A stretch of DNA of 64,000 nt from an uncultured Subdoligranulum sp. (GCA_900545545.1 UQZO01000004.1:135591-199590), one strand, 5' to 3'. Positions 8,067 through 16,893 are shown, counted from the stretch's first letter. Notes: generated from the letters alone by a model not told the origin. Made by a program: numbers and translations.

Positions 8067-10721
8067 TCAACCCTCCTCGGTTTGTCGGCACTCACTGCAA
8101 AGAGCCTGTGCTGCGGTGCGCAGGCTTTCCCAGGTGGCGGCATCCACCACCCCCAGCGTGGGCAGCCCGGCGGTAAGCTGGTAGTTTTCCAGCGCATTCC
8201 GGGTGGCTTCGTCCAGTTCGCCGCTCTCCGGTACAAAGCTGTATCCCTGGTCTACCGATGCGATGATGTTCAGCCAGCGCTGCACCTGCAACACGGCCGG
8301 GCCGGAACTGCCCAGCGCCAGCGCCGAGGCAGGCCAGACACCGTCCGGTTCCGGTGCTGCCGCCGCCGGGTTGACCTCGGCCAGCGCACGGGCTGCCTGC
8401 AAAAAGACGTTCCAGTCGGCGGTCGTGACCTGACCGGTTTCCGGTAAGGCAAAATACCGCTGGGCACTGCGCACGGCGGTTTCCAGGTTGTAATCGAAAT
8501 CTTCGCTGGGGACCGTGCTGCCCAGGAAGTTGATCTCCGGCAGCCACTGTGCCAGGAACAGCAGCAGCCGGCTCAGGCGCAGCACATTCAGGCCGCTGTC
8601 TCCGATCTCCAGCATGGCAGTGGGCGCGGGCAGGGAAGCCGTGCGTACCACCGGGCCGCTGGTTTCCAGGCTTTGCACCGCCTGGTACAGGCTGTTCCAG
8701 GTCAGGCGGCCCACCACGCCGTCCACCGTCAGACCGGCGCGGGCCTGCCAGGCTTTGACGGCCTTGGTGGTGGCGGAACCGAAAACGCCGTCCACCGTCA
8801 CCGAAGGAATATCGTTGTAGTAGGCGGAAAGCCGCCGCAGATAGTACTGCACAGCGCGCACGGCAGTGCCGCGGCTGCCCTCCCGCACAGTGGTGGTAAA
8901 CTGGCCGGGGGCTACGTTGGGTTCTACAATCTCGTTGGCTACGGCCAGGGCTACCTCGTTGAGTTTGTTCCAGGCGGCGCGCCCCACAATGCCGTCCGCT
9001 GTCAGCCCGAACAGGCTCTGGAATGCGGTCACGGCTTTTTCGGTGGAGGCGCCGAAGCTGCCGTCCACACTGACAGCGGCCAGCGAGGTATAATTCTCGG
9101 CGGCCAGCCGTAGCCAGAACTGCACCAGGCGAACCTCCATGCCGGTATCGCCCCGGCGCAGCAACACGCCGGGCCAGGCTGTACCGCCCAGGTCGCTCTG
9201 CATATCCAGCCAGGCAGCATACAGGGCATCCCAGGTGGCCTGCCCCACGATACCGTCGGCGGTCAACCCCTGTTCCTGCTGGAAGGTCTTTACCGCCCGC
9301 TCGGTGGCGGCGCCAAAGTTGCCGTCCACCGTCAGGTTGGGCAGGGCACTGTTGAACTGGGCCAATTCCGAAAGCCAGAACTGTACCTGTTCCACTTCGC
9401 TGCCGGTAGAGCCGCGGCGCAGCACCACACCGGGCCAGGTGCCGGTGCTCTCGGTGCCGGTGGCGGTCTCGCCTTCGCTGGTCAGCTCGGCCAGGTCCTT
9501 CACGCTGACATAAATATAGCTGATTTTGTACCAGGTCGATTTGCCCACCAGGCCGTCCGCCGTCAGGCTGAACTGCTTCTGGAATTTCTTGACGCACTGT
9601 TCTGTGGCAGCGTCAAAGGTCCCGGTGACTTCCGGCTTGCCGAAGGAGGGATAGTCCTTGGCAATACGGGAAAGCTGCCGCTGCAGCGTGCTCACACTGG
9701 TGCCGGTGGAACCCAGCTTCAGCGTGATGCCGGGCCAGCTGGAGGGGATGGAAGCGATGTTGTTGGTAGTTACCAGCTGCACACGGTCGCCGTAATAGTA
9801 GCGCAGGATCTGCAGCGCGTTTTTGCCTTCGTTGGCGCGGTCCACGGTGCCCCACTGTTTCATGCCGGGGCAGGTCACCTGTTTGCCGTCGCAGTATTCG
9901 GTAAAGTACGGCTCCTGATCGCCGGAACGGCGCACATAGGTGTTGAACAATTCAGCGGTCAGCCGTTCCATCACCGCGAACACCGTCCGCCCGGCTACAT
10001 AGGCCTGGTCGTACCCCGGCGAGCCGGTGATGTTGAAAGAGTATCCGCGACTGGGGTACCACTCGGTCCAGATGCGATTGAGTGCCAGACTGATCTGGGC
10101 CAGGATGTTGGCACGAAGAGCCTCCTCCGGCCAGGTGGGGTAGACCTCGCTGGAGGCCACGTTGGCAATATACTCCTGAAATCCCACCGTCACATTGCTG
10201 ACGTTGGCCGACGGCTTGCCCAGGTGTACGGTGATCTTTTTGGGAATGACCACTTCGTTCAGGACCCGGGCGTTGGGGTTCTCCTCCGGCGAAGGCCCGC
10301 TGCCGCCGCCCCCGGCGAACAGGGGATGGGGCGGAACGGTCGTGACCTCCACATTCTGGGCCTCGGTGCGGGAATCTGCCAGGGTGGGATTGTCGGCAGG
10401 GGTGGCGGGCAGAAATTCCAGCCGCGCCACCGTCTGCTGGCCGTCAAACACCTGCACGCCGTCCAGGATCTGGCTTTGCCAGCCGTCAGCCTCGGCCAGG
10501 ATGCTGTAGATCGCGTAGGGACGCACGGTGCGGTTGTTCTCGTCCAGGCTGTAGCTGGCGTCGGGCGCCGGAAGCTCCAGGTCGCTGGTGGTGCCTGACG
10601 CATCGGTAGTCAAGCGGGCCAGCACAGCGCCGGATTCATCCAGTACGGTTATGTGTACGCCGGTTACCGGTGCCGCTTGTTCGGCAACCGATGCGTACAC
10701 ACGCAAAGTTCCATTGGGCAT
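8067..10721 (-). CDS. SpoIID-domain protein with six peptidoglycan-binding repeats
   Basis: An 884-residue modular protein. Residues 1 to about 110 resemble an Ig-like carboxypeptidase-regulatory domain; a Pro/Gly-rich linker follows. A SpoIID-like (lytic transglycosylase) domain covers about 160-330, recognised by EVYPTWPEEALRANILAQ and RGYSFNITGSPGYDQAY. Six PG_binding_1-type repeats of about 75-90 residues then run to the C-terminus; the first four are well kept (G-x-x-G-x-x-V, DGxFGxxTxxAV, DGxVGxxTW) and the last two are degenerate. The ATG at 10721 follows GGAGG; the in-frame extension to 10802 reads through the upstream terminator and is rejected. No signal peptide is seen. It is likely a spore- or wall-remodelling protein paired with the M15 peptidase downstream. 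Confidence 0.82.
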   Translation of the reverse strand: MPNGTLRVYASVAEQAAPVTGVHITVLDESGAVLARLTTDASGTTSDLELPAPDASYSLDENNRTVRPYAIYSILAEADGWQSQILDGVQVFDGQQTVARLEFLPATPADNPTLADSRTEAQNVEVTTVPPHPLFAGGGGSGPSPEENPNARVLNEVVIPKKITVHLGKPSANVSNVTVGFQEYIANVASSEVYPTWPEEALRANILAQISLALNRIWTEWYPSRGYSFNITGSPGYDQAYVAGRTVFAVMERLTAELFNTYVRRSGDQEPYFTEYCDGKQVTCPGMKQWGTVDRANEGKNALQILRYYYGDRVQLVTTNNIASIPSSWPGITLKLGSTGTSVSTLQRQLSRIAKDYPSFGKPEVTGTFDAATEQCVKKFQKQFSLTADGLVGKSTWYKISYIYVSVKDLAELTSEGETATGTESTGTWPGVVLRRGSTGSEVEQVQFWLSELAQFNSALPNLTVDGNFGAATERAVKTFQQEQGLTADGIVGQATWDALYAAWLDMQSDLGGTAWPGVLLRRGDTGMEVRLVQFWLRLAAENYTSLAAVSVDGSFGASTEKAVTAFQSLFGLTADGIVGRAAWNKLNEVALAVANEIVEPNVAPGQFTTTVREGSRGTAVRAVQYYLRRLSAYYNDIPSVTVDGVFGSATTKAVKAWQARAGLTVDGVVGRLTWNSLYQAVQSLETSGPVVRTASLPAPTAMLEIGDSGLNVLRLSRLLLFLAQWLPEINFLGSTVPSEDFDYNLETAVRSAQRYFALPETGQVTTADWNVFLQAARALAEVNPAAAAPEPDGVWPASALALGSSGPAVLQVQRWLNIIASVDQGYSFVPESGELDEATRNALENYQLTAGLPTLGVVDAATWESLRTAAQALCSECRQTEEG

Positions 10722-10726
10722 ACAAA

Positions 10727-10768
10727 CACCTCCTGCCCACAGGCTATGCCGCCGGGGAGCAGGAGGTG
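10727..10768 (-). promoter_or_regulatory. Hairpin that can sequester the ribosome binding site of the SpoIID-domain gene
   Basis: A perfect 10-bp inverted repeat (10727-10736 and 10759-10768) includes the GGAGG of the 884-residue gene. In the mRNA the upstream arm CACCTCCTGC can pair with the Shine-Dalgarno arm GCAGGAGGTG, six bases before the ATG. Translational control is an inference. Confidence 0.5.
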
Positions 10769-10773
10769 ACAAA

Positions 10774-10809
10774 CAAAAAGGGGCCGGTGGGATTTCTCCC
10801 ACCGGCCCC
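10774..10809 (-). terminator. Intrinsic terminator downstream of fba
   Basis: A 13-bp perfect stem (10780-10792 with 10797-10809) is followed on the minus strand by TTTTTGTTTG. It ends the aldolase transcript 32 bases after the stop codon. Confidence 0.88.
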
Positions 10810-10840
10810 TGAGCCGTACTTTTCAGATTAAGTGAAACAA

Positions 10841-11704
10841 TCAGGCCTTGTTGGCAGAGCCGAACAGCTCGATCTTCTCGCGGACGGTAGCCTTGATGGC
10901 ATCGGCGCCGGGAGCCAGCAGCTTGCGCGGGTCAAAGCCCTTGCCCTGCAGGTCCTTACCGGCCTCGATGTACTTACGGGTAGCATCGGCGAAGCTCAGC
11001 TGGCACTCGGTGTTGACGTTGATCTTGGAAACGCCCAGGCTGATGGCCTTCTTGATCATGTCCTCGGGAATGCCCGTGCCGCCGTGCAGAACCAGCGGAA
11101 TGTTGTTGGTGGCAGCATGGATCTTGTCCAGAGCGTCGAAGTCCAGGCCCTTCCAGTTGGCGGGGTACTTGCCGTGGATGTTGCCGATGCCGGCAGCCAG
11201 GAAGTCGATGCCCAGGCCGGCGATCTTGGCGCACTGCTCGGGATCGGCGATCTCGCCCATACCCACAACGCCGTCTTCTTCGCCGCCGATGGAGCCGACC
11301 TCGGCCTCAATGGACAGGCCGTGGTCATGTGCCAGAGCAACCAGCTCGGTGGTCTTGGCAACGTTCTCGTCGATGTCGTAGTGGCTGCCGTCGAACATGA
11401 TGGAGGTGAAGCCGGCGGCGACGCAGGCCTTGGCGCCCTCATAGGTGCCGTGGTCCAGGTGCAGCGCCACGGGAACGGTGATGCCCAGGCTCTCGTCCAT
11501 GGCCTTGACCATGGCGGCGACGGTCTTGAAACCGGTCATATATTTGCCCGCGCCCTCAGACACACCGAGGATGACGGGAGAATTGAGTTCCTGCGCGGTC
11601 AGCAGGATGCTCTTGGTCCACTCCAGGTTGTTGATGTTGAACTGGCCCACCGCATAGTGGCCATCGCGTGCTTTCAGCAGCATATTGGTAGCATTTACCA
11701 GCAT
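10841..11704 (-). CDS. fba: Class II fructose-1,6-bisphosphate aldolase
   Basis: This is a 287-residue zinc-dependent aldolase of glycolysis and gluconeogenesis that cleaves fructose-1,6-bisphosphate to glyceraldehyde-3-phosphate and dihydroxyacetone phosphate. Motifs visible: GHYAVGQFNINNLEW near the start, HLDHGTYEGAKACVAAGFTSIMFDGS supplying zinc ligands, GIGNIHGKYP and LHGGTGIP with catalytic and metal histidines, and KINVNTE. The ATG at 11704 follows GGAGG; the longer reading frame to 11926 lacks family residues and crosses the promoter. Length fits the Fba family. A tagatose-bisphosphate or ketose aldolase role cannot be excluded, but no sugar-specific genes are adjacent. Confidence 0.93.
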   Translation of the reverse strand: MLVNATNMLLKARDGHYAVGQFNINNLEWTKSILLTAQELNSPVILGVSEGAGKYMTGFKTVAAMVKAMDESLGITVPVALHLDHGTYEGAKACVAAGFTSIMFDGSHYDIDENVAKTTELVALAHDHGLSIEAEVGSIGGEEDGVVGMGEIADPEQCAKIAGLGIDFLAAGIGNIHGKYPANWKGLDFDALDKIHAATNNIPLVLHGGTGIPEDMIKKAISLGVSKINVNTECQLSFADATRKYIEAGKDLQGKGFDPRKLLAPGADAIKATVREKIELFGSANKA

Positions 11705-11739
11705 ATCACATACCTCCACATGATGTTTGGTTAAAAAGG

Positions 11740-11799
11740 GCACACCGACCCCCGGTGTGCCGATGATTTCATTATACCCTGACTTTGACAAAAAAGCAA
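11740..11799 (-). promoter_or_regulatory. Promoter and 5' hairpin of fba
   Basis: On the minus strand: TTGCTT (11794-11799), 17-base spacer, TATAAT (11771-11776). Predicted transcription would start close to 11764, directly at a hairpin (11741-11749 with 11754-11762, GGCACACCG type) followed by CTTTTTAA. The hairpin may stabilise or prematurely end the mRNA. Confidence 0.6.
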
Positions 11800-11965
11800 C
11801 AACATTTTTCGCCATTGGATATGCACTTTTGCACCATGGCGGCGGCGGCGCTCCGCGGCGGAGAGATTTTGTAAATTCCGCGGGAAATTCTGGCATTTTT
11901 GCGGTCAAAAAACATCGCTTTGACAACTTGACAGAAGGGGTTATCCGGGCTGTTATAGGGAAAAC

Positions 11966-12056
11966 TTTTCAACAGCCGGTGCAAAACTCACCCCCAAAAT
12001 GGTGGAAAAGTTGGTAGCAATGCGGCTTTTCCACACTTTCAACAGAGTTTTCAACT
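11966..12056. other. Cluster of DnaA-box-like nonamers
   Basis: The roughly 600-base gap between fba and rlmB holds a run of related nonamers: TTTTCAACA (11966), TTTTCCACA (12027, a full match to TTWTNCACA), CTTTCAACA (12036) and TTTTCAACT (12048), plus GGAAAAG copies on the other strand. No dnaA, dnaN or gid gene is nearby, so this is not called an origin. The rest of the gap is AT-rich and otherwise unremarkable. Confidence 0.4.
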
Positions 12057-12197
12057 ATGGAAAAGTCCCCGGCGGTCTACAGTTTGTATAAACCATGATG
12101 CAGCGTCGAATTGTAAAACAGCTTTGCACTTTTGGCGCATAACGGGCTTTCTGTGGCGGAAAACGTCGCCCGCGGCCGACAAAAACTGCAAAAAAAG

Positions 12198-12227
12198 ATG
12201 ACAAGGCAGCGCGGGTTGTGCTATACT
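12198..12227 (+). promoter_or_regulatory. Probable sigma-A promoter of rlmB
   Basis: ATGACA (12198-12203), 18-base spacer, TATACT (12222-12227), about 75 bases before the start codon. Confidence 0.55.
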
Positions 12228-12302
12228 GTTATCTGTATAGTCAGCATTTTCAATCGGAAAGTTATAGATAGGGGACGGTATGGTCCCCGCAGGAGGTATG
12301 GG

Positions 12303-13085
12303 ATGGAAAAGACGGGCCGTGTACAGGCGCAGCAGCAACCCGACACGCTGGTGTGGGGCAAAAACCCTGTGACCGAATTGCTCAAAAGCGGCGATGCAGT
12401 GGATACCGTGTACCTGGAAGACTCGCTTCCGCAGGCGGTAGCAGGGTATTATACGGCTCTGGCCAAGCAGTGCGGTGCCGTGGTCAAACGGGTGCCGGGC
12501 AACAAGCTGCAAAAAATCTGCGCCACGGCGGACCACCAGGGTGTGGCTGCCCGTGCCGCCGAAGTGACCTATGCTTCGCTGGAAGATCTCTTCCAGGCTG
12601 CACAAGATAAAAACGAAGCGCCTTTCCTCGTCCTCTGCGACGGGGTGGAGGACCCGCATAACCTGGGCGCCATCATTCGCTCGGCCTATCTGTGCGGGGC
12701 CCATGGCGTCATCATCCCCAAGCGCGGCGGCGTCGGTGTGACCGGCACCGTGATGAAAGCCAGCGCCGGGGCGGCGGCCCGCCTGCCGGTGGCCCGTGTG
12801 ACCAACCTGGCCCAGGCCATCCGTACCATTAAAGAACACAATGTCTTTGTCTACTGCGCCGATCTGGGCGGCGCGCCCCTTTCCCGCACCGATCTGTCCG
12901 GCCCGGTGGCCCTGGTGTTGGGCAGCGAAGGCGGCGGCCCCGGTGCGCTGACGCGCAAACTCTGTGATGCGGCGGTGACGCTGGAAATGGCCCCCGGCCA
13001 GGCGACCGGCGTGGACAGCTACAACGTCAGTGTGGCGGCGGGAATTTTGTGCTACGACGTTTTGCGCCGCCGCAGCGGAAAGTGA
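12303..13085 (+). CDS. rlmB: 23S rRNA (guanosine-2'-O-)-methyltransferase, RlmB/TrmH-type SPOUT enzyme
   Basis: This 260-residue SPOUT-fold methyltransferase uses S-adenosylmethionine to 2'-O-methylate a guanosine, most likely in 23S rRNA (G2251 in E. coli numbering). The N-terminal substrate-binding domain starts VWGKNPVTELLKSG. The three SPOUT motifs follow: VEDPHNLGAIIRSAY (motif 1), LVLGSEGGG (motif 2) and YNVSVAAGILCYD (motif 3, with Tyr in place of the usual Leu after Ser). The ATG at 12303 follows AGGAGG. The family also includes tRNA and other rRNA methylases, so the exact nucleotide is inferred. It is followed 34 bases later by the large pseudo-ATPase gene. Confidence 0.88.
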   Translation: MEKTGRVQAQQQPDTLVWGKNPVTELLKSGDAVDTVYLEDSLPQAVAGYYTALAKQCGAVVKRVPGNKLQKICATADHQGVAARAAEVTYASLEDLFQAAQDKNEAPFLVLCDGVEDPHNLGAIIRSAYLCGAHGVIIPKRGGVGVTGTVMKASAGAAARLPVARVTNLAQAIRTIKEHNVFVYCADLGGAPLSRTDLSGPVALVLGSEGGGPGALTRKLCDAAVTLEMAPGQATGVDSYNVSVAAGILCYDVLRRRSGK

Positions 13086-13119
13086 ATTTCACCTTTGGTA
13101 GTAAAGGGAGCAATCAAAC

Positions 13120-16100
13120 ATGCCAAGCAAACGTACCAATGATTCTGTGGACCGCATTCTGCAGGATCTCAACCAGCAGCAGACGGCGGCCGGTGTCCAG
13201 GACACGGTGACCGACCATCAGGTGGATGAGATCCTGCGCAGTGTGGGGATTTCTACCACACCGCTGCACGGCACGCCGGAACAGGACCACAAAATCGCGT
13301 TTTCGGGGCTGGATGACCTGGATAGCTGGGAGGAACTGCGCAGCACGCCGAAAACCCAGCCGCGGCAGGAAACGGCGGCATCCGTACAGCGCACGGCTGC
13401 CCCGGCACGGACCGCATCCCGCCCGCAGGCGGAGGCCCCGCGCCAGCCGGTACAGCCTGCCGGAACGGTCCCGCAGCAGGCACGGCCCGCTCAGCAGGAG
13501 CCTGCCGAGGAACCGGTGGATACCGGCACATTGGGCGACACCACCCGCACCGGCATCATCAAGGGCTTTTTGCTCAAAATGGCCCCCGAAGCCGGCGCCG
13601 ATACCGACGCATTGAATGCGGGCAAAAATCAGTTTCAGAAGTTTTTCCGGGATTCGGTGGCCGTGGTACCCGACGAGAATGGCAAAATCCGGGAACCGGG
13701 CCGCAAGAAGCGCGGTCTGTTCGGGCTGAAATCCGCCGAAGATACCGATGAATTTGTGCCCATCAACGTTTCGCTGGGCGGCGGTGCCCAGCAGGAAAAC
13801 GATACTCTGGAAGCAGAAGAACCTGCTTCGTTGCCGCAGCAGCCTCAGGAGGAATATTTCCCTGACCGGGAGCCGGAGCCCAGTGAACCGAAACCTGCCA
13901 AAAAGCGCGGCTTTTTGGGCGGATTGTTTGCAGGCCGGGAGTCCACAACGGAAGAAATTGTGATTCCCGAAGCCCGGCAGGAAGAACCGGCCTCCATCTA
14001 TCACGCCCAGCGGGAAGTGGTGCAGGAACCCGAAGAACCCCAGGGCGACACGGTGGAAAATGTCTGGCGCAGCAAATATACGCGTACCCCTGTTGCCCCT
14101 GCGGCATCGGAAGGGGATACCATCCAGATGCTGCGGGATATCAAGCAGGTCATGCAGAATCCCAACCGGGATGTGGGCGCTACCGGGACGATCTATCGCA
14201 AAAAGCGCAATACCGTAGAATTTACCCCGGGACAGAAGATCCGCACGGCACCGCCTGCCCAGGCCATGCCCGAGCCGCCCACAGGGGAGCCGGTGGGGGA
14301 ACCCATCAACATTCCCAGCCATCAGGCACCCAGTACAGGGTTTACCATGCAGCTGGGGGCATTGGATGCCGCCCCGCTGGACAGCACGCAGGATTTCATG
14401 AATGCCTACAACGCGGTACGTCCCCGTACTGCGCCGCAGGCATCCCGTCCCGCGGAACAGCCCCGGCAGGCAGCCGCCCCGACGCAGACGATGCAGACTG
14501 CTCCGGTGCAAAACACCTATGTTCAGGCAGCCCCGGCGCAGCCCGCAGTACAGCCGCAGCCCCAGCCGGCGGCGCAAACCCAGGAGTTTTACCGGGCCCC
14601 GGTGCAGGAAGCGCCCTGTTCTGGCCTTGACCCCAACGCCGATACCCAGGTGGTGGGTCTGCCGCAGAACGACAGCCTGCTTTCCCGTCGCGAACCGGAC
14701 GATGTGGACCAGCTTGTGGATACATTGACCGGCAAGATCCGGCTTACGCCGGAAACCCCGGCGCACAGCGGTTTCACCCAGGACCTGGGACTGGGAGCAG
14801 CGCCTGCTGCTGAGAGCCACAGCGGCTTTACCCAGAATCTGAGCGCCGCCGCGCCGGAGACCGCGACTACCGGCTTTACCCAGGACCTTACGGGGGGCGA
14901 GCCTGCCGAACCGGGCACGGCATCCTTTGTGCATGATATTGCCCAGGCCATCAACACCGGCACGGTCGCCGGCGGGATGGACCGCTTTGATTCGGCAGCG
15001 GCCCGCCTGACAGAGTCGCTGCAGGAGGAAGAAGATACGCAGCCCCTCACCGGGCGGCAGCGTGCCCAGCGCCTTGCCAAGGGCATGAAGGGCATGATCC
15101 ACCTGGCGGGCAAACCGGAAGATGAGCAGGGCGATTCCGCCGCACAGCCCTTTGATACAACGGAAATCCCCGTGGCCCATCACCATGAATATGAGCGGGC
15201 CGAGGATGCCCCGGTGGTGCGCCGGGAACTGGCCCAGCAGGTGCTGTATTACACCACGGCCAGCATGGTCACCGGCGTGATTGCGGCGGTGCTGCTGGTT
15301 CTGGGCCTGATGGCGGCAGCCATGCCTTCGCTGCCCGGGCCCCTGGCCGATGCCACGGTGTACCCGGCGGTTGTGCTGGTGCTGCTGGTGGCTGCCGGTG
15401 GTTTGTGCTGGCGCACGGTGGTCAGCGGCCTTCTGGGGCTGGTCAAACGTCCCACGCCGGACAGTCTGGCCATTCTGCCGCTGCTGGGCGCTGCCCTGCA
15501 GTGCATCGTGCTGCTGATCGCCCGGAACTATACCTCGGATGTGACGCTGCTGGCGGGCCCGGCTGTGCTGGTGCTCTGCCTCAACAGCATCGGCAAGCGC
15601 ATGAACGCCTGCACCGTGCAGGAAAACTTCCGCCTTGTCAGCGCCAAGGTAGAGCATTCGGTGGCCTATCGCCTCAAGGATGCCGGCGCCCTGCGCGCCG
15701 TGACCAACGGCCTGGCTGAACCTCATCCCAGCGTGCTGGTCAACCGGCCTACGCAGATTTTCCGCAGTTTTCTGACCAACAGCGCCGCTGCCGGTACCAG
15801 CGATAAAAACCAGCAGCAGTTTGCCTGGCTGGCCGGCGGCTGCGCGCTGATCGCCATGCTGATCACCCTGATCCGCACCAAGGACAGCGCCGCCGCTATG
15901 ACGGTACTGGCCAGTGTGCTTTGCCTCGGCGCGCCGCTGGCAGGCACCCTGCTGTCGGCCCTGCCTGCACGGATGATGCAGCGCAGCGCCGCCCAGGTGG
16001 GGGCAGTGATTCCCGGCTGGCGGGATATCCGTCAGCTGGGCCGCATCAACGTCATCCAGGTCACGGCGCGGGATCTGTTCCCCTCCGGCTGCGTGACGCT

Positions 16101-16893
16101 GTCCGGCATCAAGCCGGTCAATCCCGAACATATCGATCTGGCCATCGTCTATGCGGCGTCCATCCTGGCGGAAGCCGGGCCCACGCTGCGCGAGGTCTTT
16201 TTGAGCATGCTCGGGGAAAACCGCAACCTTCTGGCCCAGGTCGACGACCGGGAAACGGTGTACGGCAAGGGCTATGTGGGCTGGATCAACAAACGCCGGG
16301 TGCTGGTGGGCAACCGTGCCCTGATGCAGGACTATGGCGTCAAGATCCCCAGCCTGGAATACGAACAGCATCATACGGTGAACCAGCGCCGGGTGATCTA
16401 CCTGGCGGTATCCGGCAAACTGTTTGCCATGTTCCAGGTGGCCTACCAGCGCGACCCCGATACGGCCGTTGTGCTGGAAAGCCTGCGCCGCACCGGCCTT
16501 TCGCTGGTGGTGGATTGCGATGATTTCAACTGCGATGTGCAGCTGCTGGAAACAGCCTACAGCCTGCCGGCCGGTTCCGTGAAGGTGCTTACAGCCGCCG
16601 AGCGCAAAACGCTGGACCCGGCGGTGGCCTGGCTGCCGGAAAGTGACGGCAACATGCTGCATCTGGGCAGCTTTGCCAGCTTTGTGGGCGGCCTGGAAGC
16701 CGCGGGCGGCGCTGCCGAAGGGGAACACAAGGCCTCGGTGCTGGTTACGGCCTCGGTGCTGTTCGGCTGTGTGCTGGGCGTACTGCTCACCCTGACCGGC
16801 GGCCTGACTTCGCTGCCGCTGGCGGCGCTGGTGCTGTACCAGGCTGCCTGGTGTGTGCTGGCACTGATCTTCCCGCTGATTCAGCGGTATTGA
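13120..16893 (+). CDS. Large membrane protein: disordered N-terminus fused to a degenerate P1B-type ATPase-like domain
   Basis: A 1257-residue protein. Residues 1 to about 700 are Pro/Gln/Glu-rich and look disordered, with a repeated (S/T)GFTxxL motif. From about 708 there are paired membrane spans, then a layout matching heavy-metal (P1B) ATPases: a span with VLCLGAP where CPC is expected, RMMQRSAAQVGAVIPGW and DIRQLGRINVIQV (compare the link to the phosphorylation site), then TARDL (982-986) in place of DKTGT. GKGYVGW and RRVLVGNRALM (1049-1069) match the nucleotide-domain GKG and VGN motifs; SLVVDCDDFN stands where TGDN should be; two spans end the protein. The phospho-Asp, TGD and CPC signatures are lost, so it is probably a catalytically dead scaffold or sensor. 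The homology call was made by eye. Ribosome site AAAGGGAG. Confidence 0.65.
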   Translation: MPSKRTNDSVDRILQDLNQQQTAAGVQDTVTDHQVDEILRSVGISTTPLHGTPEQDHKIAFSGLDDLDSWEELRSTPKTQPRQETAASVQRTAAPARTASRPQAEAPRQPVQPAGTVPQQARPAQQEPAEEPVDTGTLGDTTRTGIIKGFLLKMAPEAGADTDALNAGKNQFQKFFRDSVAVVPDENGKIREPGRKKRGLFGLKSAEDTDEFVPINVSLGGGAQQENDTLEAEEPASLPQQPQEEYFPDREPEPSEPKPAKKRGFLGGLFAGRESTTEEIVIPEARQEEPASIYHAQREVVQEPEEPQGDTVENVWRSKYTRTPVAPAASEGDTIQMLRDIKQVMQNPNRDVGATGTIYRKKRNTVEFTPGQKIRTAPPAQAMPEPPTGEPVGEPINIPSHQAPSTGFTMQLGALDAAPLDSTQDFMNAYNAVRPRTAPQASRPAEQPRQAAAPTQTMQTAPVQNTYVQAAPAQPAVQPQPQPAAQTQEFYRAPVQEAPCSGLDPNADTQVVGLPQNDSLLSRREPDDVDQLVDTLTGKIRLTPETPAHSGFTQDLGLGAAPAAESHSGFTQNLSAAAPETATTGFTQDLTGGEPAEPGTASFVHDIAQAINTGTVAGGMDRFDSAAARLTESLQEEEDTQPLTGRQRAQRLAKGMKGMIHLAGKPEDEQGDSAAQPFDTTEIPVAHHHEYERAEDAPVVRRELAQQVLYYTTASMVTGVIAAVLLVLGLMAAAMPSLPGPLADATVYPAVVLVLLVAAGGLCWRTVVSGLLGLVKRPTPDSLAILPLLGAALQCIVLLIARNYTSDVTLLAGPAVLVLCLNSIGKRMNACTVQENFRLVSAKVEHSVAYRLKDAGALRAVTNGLAEPHPSVLVNRPTQIFRSFLTNSAAAGTSDKNQQQFAWLAGGCALIAMLITLIRTKDSAAAMTVLASVLCLGAPLAGTLLSALPARMMQRSAAQVGAVIPGWRDIRQLGRINVIQVTARDLFPSGCVTLSGIKPVNPEHIDLAIVYAASILAEAGPTLREVFLSMLGENRNLLAQVDDRETVYGKGYVGWINKRRVLVGNRALMQDYGVKIPSLEYEQHHTVNQRRVIYLAVSGKLFAMFQVAYQRDPDTAVVLESLRRTGLSLVVDCDDFNCDVQLLETAYSLPAGSVKVLTAAERKTLDPAVAWLPESDGNMLHLGSFASFVGGLEAAGGAAEGEHKASVLVTASVLFGCVLGVLLTLTGGLTSLPLAALVLYQAAWCVLALIFPLIQRY

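Noticed and set aside
7377..10721. Phage lysin/tail module origin for the M15 and SpoIID-repeat genes
   Set aside because: No holin, tail or structural phage genes are nearby and GC content matches the core chromosome; a spore or wall role is more likely.
11930..12060. Chromosomal replication origin
   Set aside because: DnaA-box-like repeats are present but there is no dnaA, dnaN, rpmH or AT-rich unwinding element next to them.
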